Below, piece after piece: positions 1 through 5,189 of a stretch of 5,189 nucleotides of DNA. Origin of the DNA: Pseudomonadota bacterium (GTDB taxonomy: Bacteria > Pseudomonadota > Alphaproteobacteria > Rhizobiales > Aestuariivirgaceae); assembly GCA_016522385.1 (NCBI GenBank), contig JAEKFU010000668.1, positions 1-5,189 on the forward strand, read 5' to 3'. The stretch's first letter is position 1; each line of letters opens with the position of its first letter. The position numbers and the translations under genes were made by a program. The notes under the pieces are model-generated. The model was not told the DNA's origin and made no database searches. It was given only the letters and a program-made list of their open reading frames with translations.

Positions 1-1
1 G

Positions 2-253
2 CGCACAAACCGGCACGATGTCGGCTGGCTGGAGAAGTTCTCGCGCATCGCCCGCTCTACGCCTGAAATCGTCGGCATCTACCGCACCACCGGTGACACC
101 GACTACCTGTTGCACGCCACGGTCCCGAACATCAAAGCCTATGACGAGCTGTACAAGAGGATGATAGCCCAGATTGAGCTATTCGACGTTTCGGCTAGTT
201 TCGTCATGGAGGAAATCAAGAGGACGACAGAGTTGCCGCTTGGATACGTCTAG
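2..253 (+). CDS. Lrp/AsnC-family transcriptional regulator, C-terminal part (5' end outside window)
   Basis: This is the last 83 codons of a gene cut by the left window edge, ending in TAG at 251-253. The visible protein contains EIVGIYRTTGDTDYLLHA, then an amphipathic helix (NIKAYDELYKRMIAQI), then a strand and tail ending SASFVMEEIKRTTELPLGYV. This order (beta strand, TG.DYLL, helix, S.SF....E.K.TT.LPL) is the hallmark of the Lrp/AsnC ligand-binding RAM domain, which binds amino acids or related effectors and drives oligomer assembly. The N-terminal helix-turn-helix DNA-binding domain must lie upstream and is not seen. Members act in the cytoplasm as local or global regulators of amino-acid metabolism and transport; the specific effector cannot be read here. 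The gene converges on the radical SAM gene with about 100 bp between stops. Family assignment is firm; the target genes are unknown. Confidence 0.9.
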   Translation, partial: RTNRHDVGWLEKFSRIARSTPEIVGIYRTTGDTDYLLHATVPNIKAYDELYKRMIAQIELFDVSASFVMEEIKRTTELPLGYV

Positions 254-353
254 AGCACGATCGTTTCAGTTGCAGTCATCTTAAACGAGACCTGATCCGG
301 CCGTCGTTGAAGGAATTCGGGAGCGGGCTCGCGCCGAGCTGATGAGAAATCCT
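254..353. other. Short convergent intergenic region
   Basis: These 100 bp separate two convergent stop codons. They hold only a weak perfect hairpin at 327-339 (GCTCG, 3-nt loop, CGAGC) with no T-run on either side, so a Rho-independent terminator is not supported. The motif CTAGAGC at the regulator's stop codon recurs as CTAGAGC after the TRAP gene (3686-3692). From memory, similar words begin dispersed intergenic repeats in Rhizobiales, but the rest of such an element is not evident here. Confidence 0.5.
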
Positions 354-2132
354 CTATTCCGCAGCCACCCGACTGGCCCTGCGCGCATCCATCTCCCGGG
401 CCTTTTGCACTGCCATCGCGGCAGATTCCGTTGCGCGATAGATCTCCAAATCGTCGAACTCGTCGGCCTCCGGCAACGACAGAGCAGTGTCTGTATAATT
501 GAACCTTTCAGGGTCTCGCTTAAGCCGCCAGTACAATTGGTAATAGCGGCTCGCCAAAGCAGCAAATCCAGCGTATTTGACGGCAATTCCGGCCACCAAT
601 TTCGCATAGAACACCAGCGGGTTCTCGATCGGCAGGCCATGCCTGCGGTCACGGCGGTATTTGCGGCGGAAATATCCGCCCTGCAGCGGATGCACGCCTT
701 CGAACTTGTGGCAGCCGTAGAACCACAATGCCATACGCATGACTGTGCGCGGCTTGGTGCCACTGGCCACCGCCCGCCGCATCAGCGTCATGACATGTTC
801 CGGCGTATAGTAGGCGTCCCAAGCCTTGCGATAGATGTCGCGGTACTCCTGGTCACTCATTGTCTCGTGTTTGGCACAGACATGTTCCAGGTCATACTTG
901 TTGAGATCCGGCTCCATCCAGGCGCCCTTGGCCGCAAGCACCTTGTGGTCTTCCGAGCCCGGCAGCGGAGTCAGTTTGAAGAATTCCAGGAGATCGATTG
1001 GCAATTCACGCTTGATGATCTCGATATCGCGCAGGATGCGTTCCGTCGTGTCATTGGGGAATCCAAGAATATAGCCGCAATAGGTGATCGCGCCGATCGA
1101 CTTCCAGTCAAGTAGCATCTTGCGGTACTCGGTGATGCGGTTCTGCTTTTTCTTGCTGGCCTGCAAGTTGTCCGGATTGATGTTCTCCAGCCCGATGAAC
1201 ACGCGCTTGACGCCGGCTCGGCCGGCCTTTTCAACAAACCCCTTGATCAGATGGCACAATGTGTCCACCTGGATGATCAGCTTCAATTTGATGCCATGGT
1301 TCTCGCGCAGGTCAATCAGCCGGTCAAAAATCATCTCCCAGTTTCTGTTACGGGCGAAATTGTCATCCGTGATGAAGTAACTTGTCACACCTTGCGCCGC
1401 ATTGCGACGGATGATCTCTTCAACATCGTCGGCTGTGCGATAGCGTGACTTGCGCCCCTGAACATTGATGATGGTGCAGAAACTGCACTGGAAAGGACAA
1501 CCACGGCCGCTGTCAAAACTGGTGCGGGCGTTCATATTTCGGTTGATTTTTTCCTTCGGCAGGATTGGCTTCGGCACGCCCTCGAGCCCGGGCAGATCGA
1601 GCAGGTAGTTGTACAGCGGCTTCAACTCACCGTTGACACAATCCTGCAGGACCAATTCAAGCCGGCCTTCGGCTTCTCCGGCGAAGATCGAGATCCCCAT
1701 ATCCCAGGCCTGCTGCACCTCCGGTGGCACGCCGGGCAGCATCGCAAGGCTGCCACTTGCATGAAAGCCGCCAATGCATACTGGAACGTTCAGCTCGCGC
1801 AACGGCCGGGCAATATCGATGGCCCGCGGATACTGGTTTGACTGCACGCCGACCAACGCCACCAGGCCACCGCCGCTGCTCGCCTTGATCTGCTTGGCTA
1901 TCTTGCGCGGCCTGATCCGCGTGTTGGTTTCGTCAACCGGCACGATTTCGATGTCGATATCGTCACCCAACGCCCGGCGCTCGTTGCAATCCTGCGCGAT
2001 GCCATGAAGCGCTGCCAAAGTGTTGGACGGAATTTCCGAACGCAGCCACTGAATAACATAGCCGTCATCATCATAATGCGAGGGCTTGACGAGATAGAGC
2101 AGAAACGTTTTGCGATGATCGGATTCTTGCAC
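354..2132 (-). CDS. B12-binding-domain radical SAM protein of unknown substrate
   Basis: This is a complete 592-residue protein. Residues about 10-170 look like the Rossmann-type cobalamin-binding domain found in class B radical SAM enzymes: an opening strand LLYLVKPSHYDDDGYVIQW, VALVGVQSNQYPRAIDIARPL, then CIGGFHASG (119-127) and GEAEG (152-156). The radical SAM core follows, with the cluster motif GRGCPFQCSFC (CxxxCxxC at C212, C216 and C219), which should ligate the [4Fe-4S] cluster that cleaves S-adenosylmethionine. Later core landmarks are FITDDNFARN (253-262), FIGLEN (312-317), YILGFPNDT (354-362) and LTPLPGSEDH (387-396). A basic C-terminal extension (about 440-592) contains Arg-rich GGYFRRKYRRDRRHGLP and the more hydrophobic ENPLVFYAKLVAGIAVKYAGFAALA (503-527), possibly membrane-associating. 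Family members include methyltransferases and cyclases; the substrate here is not recognisable. The start is GTG at 2132: conserved-looking residues begin within ten codons, an in-frame stop lies shortly upstream, and GGGAG lies 11 nt before it. The gene is monocistronic in this window. Confidence 0.9.
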   Translation of the reverse strand: MQESDHRKTFLLYLVKPSHYDDDGYVIQWLRSEIPSNTLAALHGIAQDCNERRALGDDIDIEIVPVDETNTRIRPRKIAKQIKASSGGGLVALVGVQSNQYPRAIDIARPLRELNVPVCIGGFHASGSLAMLPGVPPEVQQAWDMGISIFAGEAEGRLELVLQDCVNGELKPLYNYLLDLPGLEGVPKPILPKEKINRNMNARTSFDSGRGCPFQCSFCTIINVQGRKSRYRTADDVEEIIRRNAAQGVTSYFITDDNFARNRNWEMIFDRLIDLRENHGIKLKLIIQVDTLCHLIKGFVEKAGRAGVKRVFIGLENINPDNLQASKKKQNRITEYRKMLLDWKSIGAITYCGYILGFPNDTTERILRDIEIIKRELPIDLLEFFKLTPLPGSEDHKVLAAKGAWMEPDLNKYDLEHVCAKHETMSDQEYRDIYRKAWDAYYTPEHVMTLMRRAVASGTKPRTVMRMALWFYGCHKFEGVHPLQGGYFRRKYRRDRRHGLPIENPLVFYAKLVAGIAVKYAGFAALASRYYQLYWRLKRDPERFNYTDTALSLPEADEFDDLEIYRATESAAMAVQKAREMDARRASRVAAE

Positions 2133-2143
2133 GCGAAGTGTTG

Positions 2144-2148
2144 CTCCC
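2144..2148 (-). promoter_or_regulatory. Probable ribosome-binding site of the radical SAM gene
   Basis: On the minus strand GGGAG lies 11 nt before the GTG at 2132. The spacing is slightly long, but no better Shine-Dalgarno sequence or ATG lies in frame before the upstream stop codon, so it supports the GTG start. Confidence 0.5.
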
Positions 2149-2194
2149 GCCAGAATTGCACCAAAGGCCCTGCGAATTACCTAAATACGCACAC

Positions 2195-2221
2195 GGCGAT
2201 CAAAGAAATCGCCTCGATCGC
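2195..2221. repeat. Overlapping inverted repeats upstream of the radical SAM gene
   Basis: GGCGAT (2195-2200) pairs with ATCGCC (2208-2213) across a 7-nt loop. Overlapping it, GCGATC (2196-2201) pairs with GATCGC (2216-2221). The two pairings share one arm, so in a minus-strand leader RNA they would be mutually exclusive. They lie about 63-89 nt before the GTG start. This could be an operator, a leader structure or chance; the arms are only 6 bp. Confidence 0.3.
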
Positions 2222-2306
2222 ATAACCACAACAAACCGCATTGCAACCTATATACACATCTGCCCCACCATCAGCAAACGGAACTGTGCACCAACGTAGA
2301 TCCGGA

Positions 2307-2318
2307 TATATCGATATA
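2307..2318. repeat. 12-bp perfect palindrome
   Basis: TATATCGATATA reads identically on both strands and sits in the middle of the divergent intergenic region, 175 bp from one start and 273 bp from the other. It could bind a dimeric regulator or simply be AT-rich spacer sequence; nothing else identifies it. Confidence 0.35.
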
Positions 2319-2393
2319 GGGTCGCAACACACCTGATCGGCAAATTACAGCAAACCTCACACATGCGACGCGCGCCCTTGTTTGAGTTGAACC

Positions 2394-2422
2394 TTGTCGT
2401 GGGGCTTTTTGTGCGACGACAA
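2394..2422. promoter_or_regulatory. Candidate operator: spaced inverted repeat
   Basis: TTGTCGT (2394-2400) and ACGACAA (2416-2422) are perfect inverted copies separated by 15 bp. Arm centres are 22 bp apart, about two helical turns, so a dimeric or tetrameric regulator could contact both on one DNA face. The site lies about 170-200 bp before the TRAP binding-protein start. TTGT...ACAA ends resemble half-sites of several helix-turn-helix families, but the cognate regulator cannot be named. Confidence 0.35.
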
Positions 2423-2577
2423 CGCTGTATTGCCAAGCATTCTGGGCTCGCTTAGGTTGAAAATTCGATCAGCCGGGCCACACCTGCCTAACCGCCTGCG
2501 ATAACAGATCAAACGCGACCAGCTGTTCAAAGAAGGACAAGTGATACACGCACTCATATCCATATGGACCGTCAACC

Positions 2578-2585
2578 GGGAGGAG
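2578..2585 (+). promoter_or_regulatory. Strong ribosome-binding site fixing the TRAP protein start
   Basis: GGGAGGAG lies 5 nt before the ATG at 2591. It is almost fully complementary to the 16S anti-Shine-Dalgarno sequence and ideally spaced. It decides for this ATG over the in-frame ATG at 2564, which lies upstream of the site and has no comparable signal of its own. Confidence 0.85.
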
Positions 2586-2590
2586 TACAC

Positions 2591-3679
2591 ATGGACCGTC
2601 GTTCATTTCTGACAAAAACGTCCATAGCCGGCGCTGCCGGAGCAACAGGATTGGCAACACCGGCCATCGCGCAGGGGACAAGAACCGTCACTATCGTATC
2701 GACATGGCCGCGTGACTTTCCAGGCCTTGGAATCTCCGCACAGCGTCTGGCCGAGCGCATCACAACCCTTTCGGACGGCAAGATGAAGACCGAATATTTT
2801 GCCGCCGGCGAACGTGTCGGCGCCTTCGATTCCTTCGACGAGGTCGCCTCCGGCAACGCCAACGCCTATATCGCCGCCGACTATTATTGGAAGGGCAAAC
2901 ATCCGGCCTGGGCCTATTTCACCTCCGTGCCGTTCGGCATGACTACGCTGGAATGGACCGCTTGGATCAAATATGGCGGCGGTCAGGCTCTGTGGGACGA
3001 AATTGGCGCCGAATTCGGCTTGAAAGCATTGCCCTGCGGCGCCACCGGCACACAGATGGGCGGCTGGTTCAACAAGGAGATCGACACCGTCGAAGACCTC
3101 AAGGGCCTCAAGATGCGCATCCCGGGGCTTGGCGGCGATGTCATGGCCAAGCTTGGTGTCTCGCCGGTCTCGCTGCCGGGCGGTCAGATTTACGAAAACC
3201 TGGTGTCCGGCGCCATCGAGGCAACCGAATGGGTCGGCCCCTATAACGACTATTTCATGAAGTTCTATGAGGCCGCGAAGTATTATTACTACCCGGGCTT
3301 CCATGAGCCGGGCGGCGGCCTCGCCTTCGGTATGAACAAGGGCTGGTGGGAAGGTCTCAGCAAATATGAACAGGCAATCCTGACCGCCGCCTGCCTCGAG
3401 GAGCATGCCAATCAGTATGAAGAGGCCCAGGCCAATAACGGCAAGTTCCTTGACAAGATGATCAACGAGCACGGTGTCGAGCTGAAACAGTTCTCCGACG
3501 AGATCTACGACAGCTTTGGCGAAGCTGCCGCCGAGGTCTACGAAGAAACCCGCAATCACAGCCCGTTGGCCAAGAAAATCGATGACCAGTTCCGCTCAGC
3601 TTTGAGGGAGATTGGCGGCTGGCAAAAGATCGCCGAGATCGCCTTTTCCAACCAACGAAACCGCGTGCTGGGGATCTGA
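2591..3679 (+). CDS. TRAP transporter substrate-binding protein, DctP/TakP-like
   Basis: This is a 362-residue periplasmic solute receptor of a tripartite ATP-independent periplasmic (TRAP) transporter, which delivers an organic acid to a DctQ/DctM membrane pair for Na+-driven uptake. Residues 1-27 form a Tat signal peptide: DRRSFLT twin-arginine motif, hydrophobic Ala/Gly core, cleavage expected after PAIA. Family landmarks follow: FAAGERVGAFDSFDEVASG, DYYWKGKHPAWAYFTSVPFGM, GTQMGGWFNKEIDTVEDLKGLKMRIPG (with R176, the position of the conserved carboxylate-binding arginine), then ATEWVGPYND (E213-W214) and YYYYPGFHEPGG. From memory of the 2-oxoacid receptor TakP, the Gln, Glu-Trp and Arg positions match residues that hold ligand and Na+, suggesting a 2-oxocarboxylate or similar carboxylate; this is inference. 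The length is normal for the family. No dctQ or dctM gene adjoins: the neighbours are divergent on the left and convergent on the right, so its membrane partners are elsewhere or absent. Confidence 0.93.
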   Translation: MDRRSFLTKTSIAGAAGATGLATPAIAQGTRTVTIVSTWPRDFPGLGISAQRLAERITTLSDGKMKTEYFAAGERVGAFDSFDEVASGNANAYIAADYYWKGKHPAWAYFTSVPFGMTTLEWTAWIKYGGGQALWDEIGAEFGLKALPCGATGTQMGGWFNKEIDTVEDLKGLKMRIPGLGGDVMAKLGVSPVSLPGGQIYENLVSGAIEATEWVGPYNDYFMKFYEAAKYYYYPGFHEPGGGLAFGMNKGWWEGLSKYEQAILTAACLEEHANQYEEAQANNGKFLDKMINEHGVELKQFSDEIYDSFGEAAAEVYEETRNHSPLAKKIDDQFRSALREIGGWQKIAEIAFSNQRNRVLGI

Positions 3680-3798
3680 ATCAGCCTAGAGCGGCTCGCC
3701 GACCACATCGGCGGCCCCGATCTTACAGGATCTGGGCCGATCAGTTGTGGGTCGACAAGAGTGTCGGCAAAGCCATCGCAGCTGCTATCTTCAGGGCG
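3680..3798. other. Convergent intergenic region
   Basis: These 119 bp lie between the stops of the TRAP binding-protein gene and the OmpA-family gene. Apart from the stem-loop at 3712-3739 I see nothing coding or repeated, other than a CTAGAGC word at 3686-3692 that also occurs at 249-255. Confidence 0.5.
3712..3739. terminator. Possible bidirectional stem-loop between convergent genes
   Basis: CGGCCC, one C/T mismatch and GATC form the left arm; GATC and GGGCCG form the right arm, around a 6-nt loop TTACAG. The 10 paired bases lie 33 nt past the TRAP gene stop and about 60 bp from the opposing stop. No T-run follows on either strand, so it is not a canonical intrinsic terminator; it may protect the mRNA 3' end or assist termination. 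Confidence 0.35.
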
Positions 3799-5189
3799 CT
3801 ATTGCCCGAGCTCATCATCGAAAACTTCATTGCCCTGGCTGTCGAAGGTAATCTGATCGCTTTCCCGTGACAGCAGCGGCGTGATCCGGCGGATCGCAAC
3901 GCGCCGGTTGCGCTGCTCCGGTCCCGTCGTGTTGATCTTCAGGAATTGCTCGCCATAGCCTTGCGTAACGAGATTTTCCGGAGGGATCTCAAAATACTCT
4001 GTTAGGACATTGCTGACCGCAGCGGCACGGCGGTCAGATAGTACGAGATTGGCGATTTCCGGACCTGTTGCATCGGTATGGCCCTCAAGAAGAAATACCT
4101 CGTCAGCGTTGTCCTTGATTGCTTGCTCTATCGCAGCACCGATCGCTTCGAGTTTGGCAATCTGATCGAGCGGTATCTCAGCAGACCCGGACGCGAATGT
4201 GATCGTGTCCAAATCAACTCGGGGCATGTAAGCACGCAGCCGGGCGTTCACCAGGATCTGATTGAGCGTGTAGGTCCGGTCGAGTTCATCAACCGGTGCC
4301 GCCGTTACGGCTGCATAGATCGCCTCAACCGGGGCATGGGACGGCTCGACGATGTAACGATCCTCAGGGATGCCGACCGAAACCGGTTCGATCTCGATGT
4401 AGAGGTCGTCGTCACGCCACCAGCCAGGCTGGTTATTGTAAAAAAACATGATCTGGCGATCAGGGTAGACGCGATAACGACGCACGATAAAGCCGGCGCT
4501 GTCACGGATTGTGATAATGCGCACGCCATTCGGTCGAAGCACCACGGTCCGGGTCCATCCGTTCGGCAATGATTCAACATACACATCCCTAGCCCGCCAA
4601 CCGAACCTGACATCGTCGTCATAATAGACGAACAAGCCACCCGTCAGCGCTCCGATTGCCGCGACAGCCAGACCGGCATAAATGATCCGCTCGTTCCGTC
4701 GCCTGACAACCCTTGCTCTTCGATTAAAACTGAAATCACGACGCAAGCGGCGCTCTTCCCGGTGTGCCTGTCGCCTTTCCCAGGCGCGTTGTCTGTCAAG
4801 ACGGCGCTGCCGGCGGACACGGCGTTCGGCACGCGATTGATCCTGGTTCAATTCGCGGCGAAGCGCCCGCCGGCGCTTTTTGAGACGCTCAAGCTCGCGT
4901 TTGTCGCGGGCAGCCAAACGACGTTGGGTTCTGCGGCGCTCCTTATGGGCTCGCAGAATGCGACGCTCTTGCCGCTTGAGCCGTTTGAGATCTTGTGCCG
5001 TCTGCCCTCGGCCGTCCTGTCGCTGTTGCCTATCTTCGGCCTTCTGGCGTTGCTGTCGTTTTCGCTCCTCGGCCTCCCGCCGTTCTTGCTGCTTGGCCTT
5101 CTGGCGTTGCTGTCGTTGCCGCTCCTCGGCCTCCCGCCGCTCTTGCTGCCTAGCCTTCTGGCGCTGCTGTTTTTTGCCCTCTTTGGCCT
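3799..5189 (-). CDS. OmpA-family protein with Arg/Gln-rich repeat region, one membrane segment and C-terminal peptidoglycan-binding domain (5' end outside window)
   Basis: The frame is open from the right edge to TAG at 3799-3801, giving 462 visible residues; the true start is upstream. A TTG at 4917 could be called a start, but it lacks a well-placed ribosome-binding site and the charged composition continues unbroken before it. Domains in visible numbering: residues 1 to about 167 are extremely rich in Arg, Gln, Glu and Lys, with 19-residue repeats at the start, probably helical or coiled coil; about 168-189 is a hydrophobic segment (IIYAGLAVAAIGALTGGLFVYY); about 200-245 is a strand-rich part (NGWTRTVVLRPNGVRIITIRDS); about 318-435 is an OmpA/MotB-type domain with FASGSAEI, LEGHTDATG, LSDRRAAAVSNVL, GYGE and NRRVAIRR, the conserved residues that bind diaminopimelate peptidoglycan. 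A short acidic tail follows. The protein probably anchors an envelope membrane to the cell wall. Orientation and precise role are unknown; the gene is convergent with the TRAP gene. Confidence 0.88.
   Translation of the reverse strand, partial: AKEGKKQQRQKARQQERREAEERQRQQRQKAKQQERREAEERKRQQRQKAEDRQQRQDGRGQTAQDLKRLKRQERRILRAHKERRRTQRRLAARDKRELERLKKRRRALRRELNQDQSRAERRVRRQRRLDRQRAWERRQAHREERRLRRDFSFNRRARVVRRRNERIIYAGLAVAAIGALTGGLFVYYDDDVRFGWRARDVYVESLPNGWTRTVVLRPNGVRIITIRDSAGFIVRRYRVYPDRQIMFFYNNQPGWWRDDDLYIEIEPVSVGIPEDRYIVEPSHAPVEAIYAAVTAAPVDELDRTYTLNQILVNARLRAYMPRVDLDTITFASGSAEIPLDQIAKLEAIGAAIEQAIKDNADEVFLLEGHTDATGPEIANLVLSDRRAAAVSNVLTEYFEIPPENLVTQGYGEQFLKINTTGPEQRNRRVAIRRITPLLSRESDQITFDSQGNEVFDDELGQ
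5017..5189 (-). repeat. 57-bp in-frame tandem repeats in the OmpA-family gene
   Basis: Two full units, 5110-5166 and 5053-5109, match at 51 of 57 bases by my manual alignment and encode QRQKA(R/K)QQERREAEER(Q/K)RQ. A decayed unit follows at about 5017-5052 (QRQKA kept, then EDRQQRQ). A diverged unit precedes at 5167-5189 (AKEGKKQQ against AEERQRQQ) and runs off the edge, so the total copy number is unknown. The 19-residue period keeps frame. Such arrays can expand and contract by slippage or recombination. Confidence 0.85.

Larger units (their letters stand above)
2133..2590. other. Divergent intergenic region, no convincing gene
   Basis: These 458 bp separate the divergent starts of the radical SAM gene and the TRAP binding-protein gene, and should carry both promoters. 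I found no confident -35/-10 pair. The stretch is visibly more AT-rich than its flanks and holds three inverted-repeat structures: competing hairpins at 2195-2221, a 12-bp palindrome at 2307-2318 and a spaced 7-bp inverted repeat at 2394-2422. Short open frames here lack ribosome-binding sites and family features. There is no recognisable tRNA, cobalamin riboswitch box or transposon remnant. Confidence 0.6.

Noticed and set aside
342..1115. 257-codon plus-strand open frame
   Set aside because: It lies wholly antisense to the radical SAM gene, has no recognisable domain or ribosome-binding site, and is explained by the codon usage of the real gene.
2133..2250. Cobalamin riboswitch upstream of the B12-type radical SAM gene
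   Set aside because: I looked for a B12-box-like conserved core and long paired arms and saw neither; only short 6-bp hairpins are present.
2363..2455. 30-codon plus-strand open frame starting MRRAPLFELNLVVGLF in the intergenic region
   Set aside because: There is no Shine-Dalgarno sequence before the ATG, no recognisable peptide type, and it overlaps the inverted repeat at 2394-2422.
2603..3559. 318-codon minus-strand open frame
   Set aside because: It is antisense to the well-supported TRAP binding-protein gene and is a high-GC shadow frame with no family features.
4078..4572. 164-codon plus-strand open frame
   Set aside because: It is antisense to the OmpA-domain gene, whose motifs are unambiguous; the composition looks like a shadow.
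3799..4917. OmpA-family protein starting at TTG 4917
   Set aside because: The frame stays open to the window edge with the same charged repeats, and the nearest AAGGAG is about 20 nt upstream of the TTG and itself part of the coding pattern.
5017..5189. CRISPR array
   Set aside because: The repeats are directly adjacent without unique spacers, keep the reading frame and encode a protein repeat.

Overview
The window looks like a chromosomal segment of an alphaproteobacterium, most likely Hyphomicrobiales (Rhizobiales)-like. The signs are a GC-rich composition, a TakP-type TRAP solute-binding protein with a Tat leader, an Lrp/AsnC regulator, and an Arg/Gln-rich OmpA-family protein of a style common in that order. 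The genus cannot be read from the sequence. I see no transposase, integrase, phage, CRISPR, tRNA or rRNA signature.

Layout from left to right: (1) 2-253 (+) is the C-terminal end of an Lrp/AsnC-family transcription regulator, cut by the left edge. (2) 354-2132 (-) is a complete, stand-alone B12-binding-type radical SAM protein of unknown substrate, starting at GTG and convergent with the regulator. (3) 2133-2590 is a 458-bp intergenic region between divergent genes, with no convincing gene but several inverted repeats that are candidate regulatory sites. (4) 2591-3679 (+) is a DctP/TakP-like periplasmic binding protein of a TRAP transporter, with a very strong ribosome-binding site and a Tat signal peptide, but no DctQ/DctM membrane genes beside it. 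(5) 3680-3798 is a short convergent intergenic region with one imperfect stem-loop. (6) 3799-5189 (-) is an OmpA-family protein running off the right edge. Its C-terminal peptidoglycan-binding domain is preceded by one membrane segment and a long Arg/Gln/Glu-rich stretch encoded partly by 57-bp tandem repeats.

The genes alternate in strand (+, -, +, -) and form no operon within the window, so there is no sequence basis for placing them in one pathway. The only plausible regulatory link is the shared divergent region between the radical SAM gene and the TRAP binding-protein gene. The truncated Lrp-like gene is separated from that region by the radical SAM gene. I do not see a clearly new biological system. 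The points most worth following are the orphan TRAP binding protein, the uncharacterised radical SAM enzyme and the repeat-bearing OmpA protein.
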